Source: JANLYC01 sp963750495
GTDB taxonomy: Bacteria; Actinomycetota; Actinomycetes; Propionibacteriales; Nocardioidaceae
DNA length: 64,000 nt
Reading direction: 5' to 3'
NCBI GenBank assembly: GCA_963750495.1
Contig: CAVVQV010000004.1
Coordinates: 186,001-250,000 of the forward strand
In this document: positions 26,889-35,888 of the stretch, one piece after another
Layout: every line of letters starts with the position of its first letter
How positions within the stretch are numbered: the stretch's first letter is position 1
Program-made: the position numbers and the translations under genes
Notes under the pieces: model-generated
What the model saw: the letters and a program-made list of their open reading frames with translations, nothing else
What the model was told of the DNA's origin: nothing
Databases searched by the model: none

Positions 26889-28121
26889 TCAGGCGCTCTG
26901 GCCGGGTAACGGGTAGTAGTTCTCACAGATCGCCTGTGCCATGACACGCGCGGTGGACCACTCCCACGTCCGGGGAAGGAACCGGTTCGGGCTCAGGCTC
27001 TGGACGTACGGCGACACGTCGTGGCCGAGGCTCTCCACCAGATGGAGGGCCAGTCCCGCAGATCCGGAAACGCCGTGCGCGTTGCAGCCTGCGGCCATCA
27101 CCAAGCCACGAACGCCGGCGACCGGTCCGACGAGGAACCGCCCGTCGGGGGTAAAACCCGGCCACCCACGGAAGACGGTCTGGATCCCGACCTCGGTGAT
27201 GCTCGGAACCAAGCGAGCGAAGCCGCCGGCGAACTCGCCGAGGACCTCCCAGTTGGGCTCGGCCGGGAGCGGGGCATCGACAGCGACGGCAGCGGGGTCG
27301 AGGCTGGTGCCTCGGTGCTCGAAGCCGCCGCAGAGAACTCCGCGCCCCTCCCCGCGGGCGTAGACCTGGACCTCGGGGATCCGCAGGCACGGCGTGCCCG
27401 AGTCCCACCCGGCCACAGCGCCTGTCACGAAGTACTCGTGCAGGACGGGGACGATCGGGAGCTCGACCCCCGCGGTACGAGCGAGTGCGCCCGCCCACGG
27501 TCCGGCGGCGTTGACCACCATCTCCGTCGCGACACTGCCTCGCTCGGTCGTGATGCCCCGGACTTCACCACCGACGACGTCGATGCTCAGAACCCTGGTG
27601 TTGGTGATCACGCGGGCGCCCAGCTGTCGGGCCCCGGCGAGGTACGCGTCCGTCAAGCTGTTGGGTTGCACGTACCCGTCGGTGGGACACCAGAGGGCGA
27701 GCCGGACCTCCGACACGTCCTCGAGCTGGGGACACAGCTGCTGGACCCGGTGCGCATCCACCAGCTCCACATCGAGCTCGGCCTGGGCGGCCACCAGGGC
27801 GATCTGCTCGAGCTCGGCGACGGCGGCCGGCGACATCGCGATCCGCAGGCTCCCGGTCTCGCGCCAGTCGGCGGGATAGCCCAGCTCTGCCTCGCAGTCG
27901 CGGAAGAACTGCACACTCGACATCGTGAGACGGGTGCGCTCCAGCGTCGTGCGCGACTGGCCGACGAGTCCTGCAGCCTGGCTCGTCGTCTGCGAGCCGG
28001 CATCGGCAGCCTCGACCAGCTGGATGTCTCGATAGCCCGCGCGAGCGAGGAAGTAGGTGGCTGCCGCGCCGACGGCACCTCCGCCCACGACCGTGACGTG
28101 ACAGTCAGCTGGCTCGCGCAT
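26889..28121 (-). CDS. FAD-dependent oxidoreductase (DAO family; sarcosine/glycine oxidase-like)
   Basis: The 410-residue protein opens with the dinucleotide-binding VTVVGGGAVGAAATYFLARAG and the acid VEAAD, the FAD fold of D-amino-acid oxidase-type enzymes. Later parts include ETGSLRIAMSP, VVNAAGPWAGALARTAGVELPIVPVLHEYFVT and a C-terminal GWPGFTPDGRFLVGPVAGVRGLVMAAGCNAHGVSGSAGLA. This is nearest to sarcosine or dimethylglycine dehydrogenase N-terminal domains without the folate (GcvT) domain. It should oxidise a secondary or primary amine. The gene stands alone just downstream of sigA in the same direction. The substrate is not predictable. Confidence 0.82.
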   Translation of the reverse strand: MREPADCHVTVVGGGAVGAAATYFLARAGYRDIQLVEAADAGSQTTSQAAGLVGQSRTTLERTRLTMSSVQFFRDCEAELGYPADWRETGSLRIAMSPAAVAELEQIALVAAQAELDVELVDAHRVQQLCPQLEDVSEVRLALWCPTDGYVQPNSLTDAYLAGARQLGARVITNTRVLSIDVVGGEVRGITTERGSVATEMVVNAAGPWAGALARTAGVELPIVPVLHEYFVTGAVAGWDSGTPCLRIPEVQVYARGEGRGVLCGGFEHRGTSLDPAAVAVDAPLPAEPNWEVLGEFAGGFARLVPSITEVGIQTVFRGWPGFTPDGRFLVGPVAGVRGLVMAAGCNAHGVSGSAGLALHLVESLGHDVSPYVQSLSPNRFLPRTWEWSTARVMAQAICENYYPLPGQSA

Positions 28122-28168
28122 GAGGGAAGGCTCCCACGAACGGCGTCACCGCGCGGGGGAGCTGGTTG

Positions 28169-29758
28169 CTAGTCGAGGTAGTCGCGCAAGACCTGGGAAC
28201 GGGACGGGTGGCGCAGCTTCGACATGGTCTTGGACTCGATCTGACGGATCCGCTCACGCGTGACGCCGTAGACCTTGCCGATCTCGTCGAGGGTCTTGGG
28301 CTGGCCGTCCGTCAGCCCGAAGCGCATCGAGACCACGCCGGCTTCCCGCTCCGACAGGGTGTCGAGCACCGCATGCAGCTGCTCCTGGAGCAGGGTGAAA
28401 GACACGGCGTCCGCAGGCACGATGGCCTCGGAGTCCTCGATGAGGTCACCGAACTCCGAGTCGCCGTCCTCGCCGAGAGGCGTGTGCAGCGAGATCGGCT
28501 CACGGCCGTACTTCTGGACCTCGACGACCTTCTCGGGCGTCATGTCGAGCTCCTTGGCGAGCTCCTCGGGCGTGGGCTCGCGACCCAGGTCCTGCAGCAT
28601 CTGCCGCTGGACACGGGCCAGCTTGTTGATGACCTCGACCATGTGCACCGGGATACGGATCGTGCGGGCCTGGTCGGCCATCGCCCGGGTGATGGCCTGC
28701 CGGATCCACCAGGTGGCGTACGTCGAGAACTTGTAGCCCTTGGTGTAGTCGAACTTCTCGACCGCGCGGATGAGGCCGAGGTTGCCCTCCTGGATCAGGT
28801 CGAGGAAGAGCATGCCCCGGCCGGTGTAACGCTTGGCGAGCGACACGACCAAACGTAGGTTGGCCTCGAGCAGGTGGTTCTTGGCGCGGCGGCCGTCCTC
28901 GGCGATCCAGCCGAGCTCGTCGAGCATCTTCGCCGAGACCTTGTTCTCGCGGGCCAGCTTCTCCTCGGAGAACAGGCCGGCCTCGATGCGCTTGGCGAGC
29001 TCGACCTCCATCTCGGCGTTGAGCAGCGGCACCTTGCCGATCTGCTTGAGGTAGTCCTTGACCGGGTCTGCAGTAGCCCCGGCGACCGTGACGGTCTGCT
29101 CGGGCTCGTCGGCCTCGTCCGCCTCGGAGATCGTGAAGCCCTGCTTCTCGTCCTCCTTGAGAGTCGGGTCGGTCTGGAGGTCCTTCTCGAACACGGAGTC
29201 GTCGATGTCAGCGAGCGACTTCTTGCCGTCGGCCTCGACGGGGGCGTCGGCTGCGGCCTCGATCCCGGGCTGCGACTCCCCGCTCACGGCCTTCTTGGTC
29301 GCCGCCGACTTGGCTGCCTTCTGGCCGGCCGGCTTGTCCGCTGTCGTCGAGCGGCTGGACGTCTTGGTGACGGAGGCGGCCTTCTTCGCGGTCGGCTTGT
29401 CCTTGGCCGCCGTGTCGTTCTTGGCTGCGGACTTCTTCGCCGGGGCCTTTGTGGCCGGAGCCTTCTTCGCTGCCGCCTTCTTCGCTGCGGCGGTCACGGT
29501 GGCTCGCTTCGTAGCGGCCGCCGCTACCTGCTTGGGGTGCACGCACTCTTCCGCCCCGACAGCGACACTGACACCCTCAGCAGCCAGGTGCTTGAGCAGC
29601 GCCTTGCGCTGCGCCGGGCTGACCCCGGCGTCCTCACAAGTGCTCCGGATGTCGTTCGGGGAGACCTGCCCGTCGCGTCGCCCCTGAGCGATGAGGCGTA
29701 CCACCGACGGATGGGAAAGAAGAGAATCTGGAAGGGTGCGGGACGTGCTCGGCGACAC
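28169..29758 (-). CDS. sigA: Principal RNA polymerase sigma factor (SigA/HrdB/RpoD)
   Basis: The GTG at 29758 after GAGAGGA gives a 529-residue group 1 sigma factor. It has a short region-1.1-like start, a long Lys/Ala-rich linker (about 80-150), region 1.2 (DPVKDYLKQIGKVPLLN), region 2 (NLRLVVSLAKRYTGRGMLFLDLIQEGN, KFSTYATWWIRQAITRAM), region 3 and region 4 (LDTLSEREAGVVSMRFGL, TLDEIGKVYGVTRERIRQIE). It directs housekeeping transcription. The linker is typical of actinobacterial HrdB-type proteins. An upstream TTG in frame would add twelve residues but lacks a ribosome site. Neighbouring parE and DUF7455 genes match the hrdB region of other Actinobacteria. Confidence 0.96.
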   Translation of the reverse strand: MSPSTSRTLPDSLLSHPSVVRLIAQGRRDGQVSPNDIRSTCEDAGVSPAQRKALLKHLAAEGVSVAVGAEECVHPKQVAAAATKRATVTAAAKKAAAKKAPATKAPAKKSAAKNDTAAKDKPTAKKAASVTKTSSRSTTADKPAGQKAAKSAATKKAVSGESQPGIEAAADAPVEADGKKSLADIDDSVFEKDLQTDPTLKEDEKQGFTISEADEADEPEQTVTVAGATADPVKDYLKQIGKVPLLNAEMEVELAKRIEAGLFSEEKLARENKVSAKMLDELGWIAEDGRRAKNHLLEANLRLVVSLAKRYTGRGMLFLDLIQEGNLGLIRAVEKFDYTKGYKFSTYATWWIRQAITRAMADQARTIRIPVHMVEVINKLARVQRQMLQDLGREPTPEELAKELDMTPEKVVEVQKYGREPISLHTPLGEDGDSEFGDLIEDSEAIVPADAVSFTLLQEQLHAVLDTLSEREAGVVSMRFGLTDGQPKTLDEIGKVYGVTRERIRQIESKTMSKLRHPSRSQVLRDYLD

Positions 29759-29848
29759 GAACGTCCTCTCGTAGATGAATCGGGGGCGCGGCAAAGCCCG
29801 GTCACGTCAAGATGCCGCGTCTCTATTGTGACACGGACCGGGCGGTGC

Positions 29849-31240
29849 TCAAGCCACGCCCCGGCCCGTGGCGAGTGCGGCCGTCACGACCTCCAGACAA
29901 CGCTCGAGCTCCGCGTGGGTGACCCCACCGAACCCCAGCACGATCCCATCCCGCGCGTCAGTGCGCCCGTAAGCCGACAGGAGGGGTATGTCGAGGCCTT
30001 CTGCGCCGGCCGCAGACACCACGGCCCGGGCCAGGGACGGCGCGAGTGGGACGGTCACGTACATGCCGGCACCCGCACCGTGAACCGCCGCGAACGGTGC
30101 CAGTCGCTCGCGCACGAGCTCGCTGCGCTCGGCGTAGACCCGGCGGGCCGAGCGGATGAGCCGGTCGACGTGACCGTCGCGCAGCATCGCGAGAAAAGCG
30201 CGTTGCACCGGCCAGCTCGAGTGGTCGTGCCGGCGTGCTCGCCTCGCCGCCAGCTCGGCCACGAGGTCGGCCGGACCGACGAGCCAGCCGATCCGCAGCG
30301 CCGGGTGCACCGCCTTGGCTGCTGTTCCGAGGTAGATCACGTCCCGAGACAACGACGCGAGCGCAGGCAGCGGGGCCACGTCGTACCGGAACTCCGAGTC
30401 GTAGTCGTCCTCGATGATGAGCGCGCTTCGGCGCCGTGCCTCTGCCACCAGCGCGACCCGCCTCGACGCCGTCATCGTGACCCCGGTGGGATGTTGGTGC
30501 GCCGGGGTCACGTACACCGCGCGGACATCACCGCGACAGGCGGCCAGCGCATCGACGCAGATCCCTTCGTGGTCGACCGGGATGTCGGCGACATCGAACC
30601 GAGCCGAGCGGGCGACCTCCACCGCCGCCCGGTAGCCCGGATCCTCGATGGCCACCGCCCCGCGTTCGAGCTGCTCGAGGACGACGGTCAGACCGTGCGT
30701 GGTCCCTGCCGTGATGAGCACCTCGTCCGCGGTGCAGCTGACACCCCGACGCCGAGCGACGTACGCCGCGATGAGCTCGCGCAGCTCAGCGATCCCCGCG
30801 GGGTCGGGATAGCCGCGTGGCATGGTCGCCTGCGCGGCCTCGCGCCAGGCTCGCCGCCAGCCTGCATCCAACCTGGGGTCCACGTAGGGCGTACCGGTGT
30901 CGAAGCTCACCAGCTCAGCCGGCCGGAACGTGCGAGACCCGGATCTGACCGACGAGCGGGCCCGCGCCGTCGGCCCACCCACATCACCCACGAAGGTGCC
31001 GGCGCCGGCCCGTGCGACGAGCCAGCCCTCTGCCACGAGCTGGTCGAAGGCCGCTTCGACGACGGCCCGCGCAACACCCAGGTCGACCGCGAGCGACCGT
31101 GAGGACGGTAGGCGTTGTCCCCGGTCGAGCACCCCGTCCGACACATGGTCACGGATCTGCCGAGCCAGCTGGACGGGCAAGGTGTCACGGCTGCTGCGCT
31201 CGAGCGTGAGGGCGAGCGGCGTCGGCGGACGGCTGGCCAC
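29849..31240 (-). CDS. MocR-type regulator: GntR winged helix plus aminotransferase-like domain (PdxR-like)
   Basis: A GTG at 31240 behind AAGGAGG gives a 463-residue protein. Residues about 10-75 are a GntR winged helix (LARQIRDHVSDGVLDRGQRLPSSRSLAVDLGVARAVVEAAFDQLVAEGWL), and the rest is a fold-type I aminotransferase-like domain with the PLP lysine context YLGTAAKAVHPALRIGWLVGP. MocR proteins sense PLP and often control vitamin B6 or amine genes. The divergent gene 98 bp away encodes a PNPOx-fold flavoprotein, a common partnership and the likely target. Direct repeats lie between them. Confidence 0.9.
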   Translation of the reverse strand: MASRPPTPLALTLERSSRDTLPVQLARQIRDHVSDGVLDRGQRLPSSRSLAVDLGVARAVVEAAFDQLVAEGWLVARAGAGTFVGDVGGPTARARSSVRSGSRTFRPAELVSFDTGTPYVDPRLDAGWRRAWREAAQATMPRGYPDPAGIAELRELIAAYVARRRGVSCTADEVLITAGTTHGLTVVLEQLERGAVAIEDPGYRAAVEVARSARFDVADIPVDHEGICVDALAACRGDVRAVYVTPAHQHPTGVTMTASRRVALVAEARRRSALIIEDDYDSEFRYDVAPLPALASLSRDVIYLGTAAKAVHPALRIGWLVGPADLVAELAARRARRHDHSSWPVQRAFLAMLRDGHVDRLIRSARRVYAERSELVRERLAPFAAVHGAGAGMYVTVPLAPSLARAVVSAAGAEGLDIPLLSAYGRTDARDGIVLGFGGVTHAELERCLEVVTAALATGRGVA

Positions 31241-31270
31241 GCTACCTCCTTGCACCGGAACTCGCGGACG

Positions 31271-31301
31271 ATTGGCCTACGTGAATCGCTAGCAATTGGC
31301 C
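31271..31301. promoter_or_regulatory. Direct repeats in the MocR/PNPOx intergenic region
   Basis: ATTGGCC occurs at 31271-31277 and again at 31295-31301 in the same orientation, 24 bp apart start to start. MocR regulators characteristically bind direct repeats spaced by about two helical turns. A CTGGACT word lies just before the downstream GTG (31331-31337), similar to half-sites I recall for some MocR proteins. The position between divergent starts suits autoregulation and control of the flavoprotein gene. Confidence 0.45.
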
Positions 31302-31338
31302 CGTGTCAGTATGCCACTTGCCGACGCAGACTGGACTC

Positions 31339-32043
31339 GTGACAACGACGACCAGCCAGCGCCTCTCCCCCACCCCTCGTACCGGCGTGCGACGACATCC
31401 CGAGCGTGCGGCCTCCCAGCGCGCCGACCTGCTCGCCGTCCTCGAGGAGGCCGTCGTCTGTCACGTGGGCGTGCTCAGGCCAGACCCGTCGGGCGCGGCG
31501 CCCCACCCCGTGGTGTTGCCGATGGCCCTCGCTGTCGACCCCGACGGCCCCGACGCCGGCGGAACCCTCTATCTGCACGGATCTGTCGCAGCGGGTCTGC
31601 TCACGACCACGCGCGAGCACGACATCTGCGTGAGCGTGACCCACGTCGACGGGCTCGTGCTGGCTCGATCGGCTTTCCACCACTCCATGAACTACCGCTC
31701 TGCGGTCGTGATCGGTCGTGCCCGCGCGGTCGTCGACGACGACGAGAAGCGCCGGGCCCTCGACCTGATCGTGGACCATGTCGTGCCCGGACGGTCGACT
31801 ACCTTGCGGGCACACACGCGCAAGGAGCTGGCAGCCACGGCGGTGCTGGCCCTTCCGTTGCAGGAGGCCTCGGTCAAGCGGCGTACCGGCGGCGTCTCGG
31901 ACGACCAGACCGACGTCGACACGGGCGTCTGGGCCGGGGTCATCCCCTTACGCCTCGCCACCGGCGAGATCCAGGTGGACCCGGACGCACTCGGGACCAC
32001 GGTCCCTGACGACGTACGCCGACAGCACCAACGACTGTCCTGA
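31339..32043 (+). CDS. Pyridoxamine 5'-phosphate oxidase-fold flavoprotein
   Basis: With a GTG at 31339 this is a 234-residue protein of the NimA/COG3467 type, a split beta-barrel that binds FMN. Typical parts are VLEEAVVCHVGVL, YLHGSVAAGLLTTT, CVSVTHVDGLVLARSAFHHSMNYRSAVVIGRARAV and VLALPLQEASVKRRTGG. It is not a true PdxH but a relative often found divergent to a MocR regulator. An alternative GTG at 31303 would add twelve residues and overlap the putative operator region. Its substrate is unknown; a role linked to B6 or amine stress is inferred from the regulator. Confidence 0.85.
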   Translation: MTTTTSQRLSPTPRTGVRRHPERAASQRADLLAVLEEAVVCHVGVLRPDPSGAAPHPVVLPMALAVDPDGPDAGGTLYLHGSVAAGLLTTTREHDICVSVTHVDGLVLARSAFHHSMNYRSAVVIGRARAVVDDDEKRRALDLIVDHVVPGRSTTLRAHTRKELAATAVLALPLQEASVKRRTGGVSDDQTDVDTGVWAGVIPLRLATGEIQVDPDALGTTVPDDVRRQHQRLS

Positions 32044-32064
32044 GCAGGGACGCGGCGAGGGTCG

Positions 32065-32643
32065 TCAGGTCTTGACGGCGTGAGCGGCCTTGGCTGCCTT
32101 CTGCTCGCGCTTGAAGCTGCGTACGCGTTCCAGCGACGCACGATCCCGCACGTCGGCGACCGATCGGTAGGAACCCTCCTCGGCGTACGAGCCGGCAGCC
32201 TTCTCCCAACCATCCGGACGCACGGCGAGCTGTTTGCCGAGCAGGGCGATGAAGATCTGCGACTTCTGCTTGCCGAAGCCAGGCAGGGCCTGCATGCGAC
32301 GCATCAGGTCGGAGCCCGACTCGGCGGTCTCCCACAGTGCTGCGGTACGACCGCCGTAGTGCTCGACCACGTGCGCGGCGAGCTCTTGGATGCGGGCAGC
32401 CATGGCGCCGGGGAAACGGTGCACCGCCGGCGGTGTGGCGCACACAGCCGCGAACTCCTCCGGGGGCGCGCCGGAGATCGTCTCGGGGTCGAGCGTGCCG
32501 AAGCGGTCGAGAATCTTGGCCGGCCCCGCGAACGCGCGTTCCATGGGGAACTGCTGGTCGAGAAGCATCCCGGCCAGGAGTGCGAAAGCGTTGGTCGAGA
32601 GGACTTCGTCGGCCGCCTCGTCCTGGGCGATCTGCAGCGTCAC
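32065..32643 (-). CDS. HhH-GPD-type base excision DNA repair protein
   Basis: The 192-residue protein belongs to a short actinobacterial HhH-GPD-type family. Its core includes LAGMLLDQQFPMERAFAGPAKILDRFG, the helix-hairpin-helix-like MQALPGFGKQKSQIFIALLGKQ and a basic Lys/Arg-rich tail. It lacks the C-terminal four-cysteine iron-sulfur loop of endonuclease III. The start GTG at 32643 overlaps the stop of the upstream universal stress gene (GTGA), so the two are co-translated. A glycosylase activity is a family-level prediction only. Confidence 0.82.
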   Translation of the reverse strand: MTLQIAQDEAADEVLSTNAFALLAGMLLDQQFPMERAFAGPAKILDRFGTLDPETISGAPPEEFAAVCATPPAVHRFPGAMAARIQELAAHVVEHYGGRTAALWETAESGSDLMRRMQALPGFGKQKSQIFIALLGKQLAVRPDGWEKAAGSYAEEGSYRSVADVRDRASLERVRSFKREQKAAKAAHAVKT

Positions 32644-33044
32644 TCTGCGGCCTTGACCGCCAGCACCGGACACGGCGCGTCGAGGAGGATGCGCTGGGCG
32701 TTGCTGCCGAGGATGAGCTTGCCGACAGGGCTGCGCCGACGCAGCCCGATCACGATGAACTCGGCAGAGACCTCGGCTGCCACGTTGATGAGGTCCTCGG
32801 CGGGATCCATGCCGCGAACGAGCTGGCGGACCTCGTGCTCGACACCAGCCTCGGTGAGCTGCGCGCGCACTTCTTCGAGAGCGGTCTCGACCTCTTCGGC
32901 GTCGTCTCGATCGAACTCTCGACCACCGCGGTGCGAGTTCACGACGACAAGGCTGGCGTCCCGACGCTTTGCCTCTTCGGCGGCGAGACGCAACGCCGCA
33001 TGGCCCTCGGCCTTCGGCACGTAGCCCACCACGATGACACCCAT
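32640..33044 (-). CDS. Universal stress protein (UspA family)
   Basis: This 134-residue single-domain Usp starts after AAGGAGCAAGC. It has the alpha/beta order MGVIVVGYVPKAEGHAALRLAAEEAKRR, VVNSHRGG and the C-terminal VIGLRRRSPVGKLILGSNAQRILLDAPCPVLAV. The ATP-binding pattern G-2x-G-9x-GS is nearly kept (the second glycine is an arginine), so nucleotide binding is plausible but not certain. It is co-translated with the HhH-GPD protein, which hints at a stress or DNA-damage setting. Confidence 0.9.
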   Translation of the reverse strand: MGVIVVGYVPKAEGHAALRLAAEEAKRRDASLVVVNSHRGGREFDRDDAEEVETALEEVRAQLTEAGVEHEVRQLVRGMDPAEDLINVAAEVSAEFIVIGLRRRSPVGKLILGSNAQRILLDAPCPVLAVKAAE

Positions 33045-33169
33045 GCTTGCTCCTTCTCCGCGACGTCAGCCGCCTGCGCCGTAGGTCGTGGGCCGAACGC
33101 TACCGGACGATCGCCTCCGCACGGTATGCCGCGGAAGGGATGGCTGGACCGACCGTCCGGTGAACGCCC

Positions 33170-34648
33170 TCAGTCGAGGGGCCATTCGTGTACGGGCAGG
33201 TTGGCATGCATGTGCTCGCTGTAGCGACGCACCACCTCGCGCAACGCGTCAAAACGATCGGTCGCCCCGGAGTCGAAGAGCCGGTGGAACATCTGCGACT
33301 GCCAGGTCGCTCCGTTGCGTCCGGCCAGGCAGCGGTGTTCGATGATGCTCAGCAACCGGTCGCTCTCAGCCGTCTCCATGCCCCATCGGTCGAGCCCGTC
33401 CTTGGCGCGCGGGAGGAGCCGGCGCAGGACGAGCTCCGCGGCGCCGACCGATCCGATTCCGGGCCAGTAGACCTGGGCCGTGATGCCGTCGGTCGCACCG
33501 GTGTGGAAGTTCTCCTCCGCGGCCGAGAACGACATCTGCGACCACAACGGTCGCTCGTCCTCAGCCAGCGAGCGCACCAGCCCGAAGTAGAAGGCCGCGT
33601 TCGCCATCATGTCGACCACGGTCGGGCCGGAGGGAAGCACCCGGTTCTCCACGCGCAGGTGGGGTACGCCGCGGACCACGTCGTACACCGGACGGTTCCA
33701 GCGGTAGATGGTGCCGTTGTGCAGGCGCAGCTCCTGCAGGGCCGGGGTGTCGCCCTTGTCGAGGACGGCAACCGGGTCCTCGTCCTCGGTGATCGGCAAC
33801 AGGGCCGGGAAGTACCGGACGTTCTCCTCGAACAGGTCGAAGATGGAGGTGATCCACCGCTCACCGAACCACACGCGTGGGCGTACCCCCTGCGACTTCA
33901 GCTCCTCGCTGCGGGTGTCGGTGGCCTGCTCGAAGAGAGCGATCCGGGTCTCGGCCCACAGTTCCTTCCCGAACAGGAACGGCGAGTTCGCGCCGAGCGC
34001 GAGCTGGATCCCCGCGATCGCCTGCGACGCGTTCCAGTACGCCGGGAACTCGTCGGGGCTGGTCTGCAGGTGGAGCTGCATCGAGGTGCATGCGGCCTCG
34101 GGCATGATCGAGTCCGCGGTCACGCGGAGGCGGTCGACGCCACGGATCGAGATCTCGAGGTCTTCGCCGCGGGCCGCAAAGATCTGGTCGTTGAGCAGCC
34201 GGTAGCGCGGGTTGGCCGAGAGCGTGTCGGTGTGCATGTGCGAGGTCTGCAGCGTCGGCAGGATCCCGACCATGACCATGTGGGCGCCGACGCTGCGCGC
34301 CTTCACCTCGGCCGCGTTGAGGCTGTCTCGCACGTTGTCCTCGAAGGCCTTGATCCCACCGCCCGCCAGCCGACGTGGTGCGACGTTGATCTCGAGGTTG
34401 AACTGGCCTAGCTCCGTCACGAAGTCCGGATCGGAGATGGCGTCGAGCACCTCGGCGTTCTTCATCGCCGGGTCGCATGCGTCGTCGACCAGGTTGAGCT
34501 CGACCTCGAGCCCTGTCATGGGTCGCTCGACATCGAAGCGCGACTCACGCAGCATGCGTGCGAACACGTCAAGGCACTGCCGCACCTTGTCGCGGTAGCG
34601 ACGCCGGTCCTCGCGCGTGAACTCCCGGCGCTCGACCTCTTGGCCCAT
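33170..34648 (-). CDS. Glutamate-cysteine ligase-like protein (GCS2 family)
   Basis: The ATG at 34648 behind GAGGAGG gives 492 residues of the GCS2 carboxylate-amine ligase fold. GLEVELNLVDD carries the first metal-ligand glutamates, then ELGQFNLEINVAPRRL, TLQTSHMHTDTLSANPRYRLLNDQIF, and CTSMQLHLQTSPDEF near the metal site. This actinobacterial branch is usually called glutamate-cysteine ligase, but Actinobacteria use mycothiol, so ergothioneine (EgtA) or another gamma-glutamyl product is also possible. No egtBCDE genes are nearby. It stands alone between the stress gene and DUF4192. Confidence 0.85.
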   Translation of the reverse strand: MGQEVERREFTREDRRRYRDKVRQCLDVFARMLRESRFDVERPMTGLEVELNLVDDACDPAMKNAEVLDAISDPDFVTELGQFNLEINVAPRRLAGGGIKAFEDNVRDSLNAAEVKARSVGAHMVMVGILPTLQTSHMHTDTLSANPRYRLLNDQIFAARGEDLEISIRGVDRLRVTADSIMPEAACTSMQLHLQTSPDEFPAYWNASQAIAGIQLALGANSPFLFGKELWAETRIALFEQATDTRSEELKSQGVRPRVWFGERWITSIFDLFEENVRYFPALLPITEDEDPVAVLDKGDTPALQELRLHNGTIYRWNRPVYDVVRGVPHLRVENRVLPSGPTVVDMMANAAFYFGLVRSLAEDERPLWSQMSFSAAEENFHTGATDGITAQVYWPGIGSVGAAELVLRRLLPRAKDGLDRWGMETAESDRLLSIIEHRCLAGRNGATWQSQMFHRLFDSGATDRFDALREVVRRYSEHMHANLPVHEWPLD

Positions 34649-34789
34649 CGTCGGTCCTCCTCAGGGGACGTGGCGCCGGTCCGGCCAGCAGGCCGCTGTC
34701 TGCCGCCAGCCTGCCCTGCTTCGTCGGTCGCCGCCACCACCTCGGCGAAACATCTCATCGGCACGACGTGCGCGCCATGGCCGTGACGA

Positions 34790-35806
34790 TCAGGCCGGCT
34801 GACCCCGCACCCGGTCCCAGATCGACGGGTTGATGCTGGCTTCGCAGGCGTCGAGCAGCAGGACGGCCATCGAGTAGTTCGGGTGCACAGCGAGCACGCG
34901 CTCAGCCGCATGGGAGGCGAGCACGCCGCGCCCGGACAACCAGGCGGCGAAGGCGGTCAACCCCCCGACCGGGGCCATGAGCTCGTCGGGGGTGGCCCTG
35001 AGCACGTGCAGCCAGAGCCCGTAGTGTTCCGGCGCGTTCTCGCGCGTCATCAAGGCCCAGACGGCATCGCGCTTCTGCACGTCCTGGACGGCCCGGACCA
35101 GAGCCACCTCGTCCGTCGGCGTCAACGAACCGGGGTCCGGCAACCCGTCGCAGACCCGCTCGCACAGGTCACCGGTGGCCAGCACGGGAGGCAGCGGCAC
35201 GCTCGCGGCAGCTCCGAAGGCGTCCTGGCGGAGACGGTCCGGGGTGAACTGGGCACGCAGGGACTCGCGGCTCGGCGCCCGCGAGAGCCCGGCCAGCACG
35301 GCCTCAGCCGCGACTTCGGACGCCTGCGTGTCGTAAGGGACGCCGGTGGGCGGACAGCAGCCCGGGTCGGAGCAGACGTAGGACCACCACCGCTCACCGT
35401 CGGCCCGGACGGCGTCGTTGACGGTCACGCCGTCGTCGCGGAAGCGATCGAGTACTGCCCTCATCACAGGATCGGCCACGGCTGCCCGGTCGGAGTACGC
35501 GACCAGGATCACCGGGTCGAAGCCGTGCAGCTCGGCCAGCGCGCCCAGATATGCCGCCGTACGGTCGGCTGCGTCGTGGCGTTCTGCCGTGTCGACGAGG
35601 TCGATACGGGCGCACGGGCCGAACCGCTGCCGCGGTCCCTCCAGCGCGATGATGACGATGCTGTCGATCGGGTCGAACCCCAACAGGTACGGCACGATCG
35701 TCACCACGTCAGCAGGCGTCTTGACCTTGGTCACGGGGACACCAGGGCTTGGAGCGGACGCGGATCGGCGGGTGGTGGCGCGGAAGGGGTGGCGGCGATT
35801 GCTCAT
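34790..35806 (-). CDS. DUF4192 family protein
   Basis: From ATG 35806 (MSNRRHPFRATTRR) the protein has 338 residues. It matches the actinobacterial DUF4192 pattern: TPADVVTIVPYLLGFDPIDSIVIIAL, an alternating alpha/beta core, WWSYVCSDPGCCPPTGVPYD with three cysteines, and a C-terminal helical part ending HPNYSMAVLLLDACEASINPSIWDRVR. The function is not known. It is divergent from the DNA polymerase IV gene with an 82-bp gap. A longer frame upstream to about 36070 runs across that gene and is not real. Confidence 0.86.
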   Translation of the reverse strand: MSNRRHPFRATTRRSASAPSPGVPVTKVKTPADVVTIVPYLLGFDPIDSIVIIALEGPRQRFGPCARIDLVDTAERHDAADRTAAYLGALAELHGFDPVILVAYSDRAAVADPVMRAVLDRFRDDGVTVNDAVRADGERWWSYVCSDPGCCPPTGVPYDTQASEVAAEAVLAGLSRAPSRESLRAQFTPDRLRQDAFGAAASVPLPPVLATGDLCERVCDGLPDPGSLTPTDEVALVRAVQDVQKRDAVWALMTRENAPEHYGLWLHVLRATPDELMAPVGGLTAFAAWLSGRGVLASHAAERVLAVHPNYSMAVLLLDACEASINPSIWDRVRGQPA

Positions 35807-35888
35807 GGGACCAGCATCGAAGGGTCCGGACCCGCGGGCGATGCCCTCGAGGCGACCTGTGGACGGTCCGGTCCGCGATGATGGACCT

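Noticed and set aside
28874..31102. A 742-codon open frame on the + strand opposite sigA and the MocR gene
   Set aside because: It is antisense to two clearly conserved genes and encodes Leu/Arg/Asp-rich sequence of the kind produced by high-GC mirror frames.
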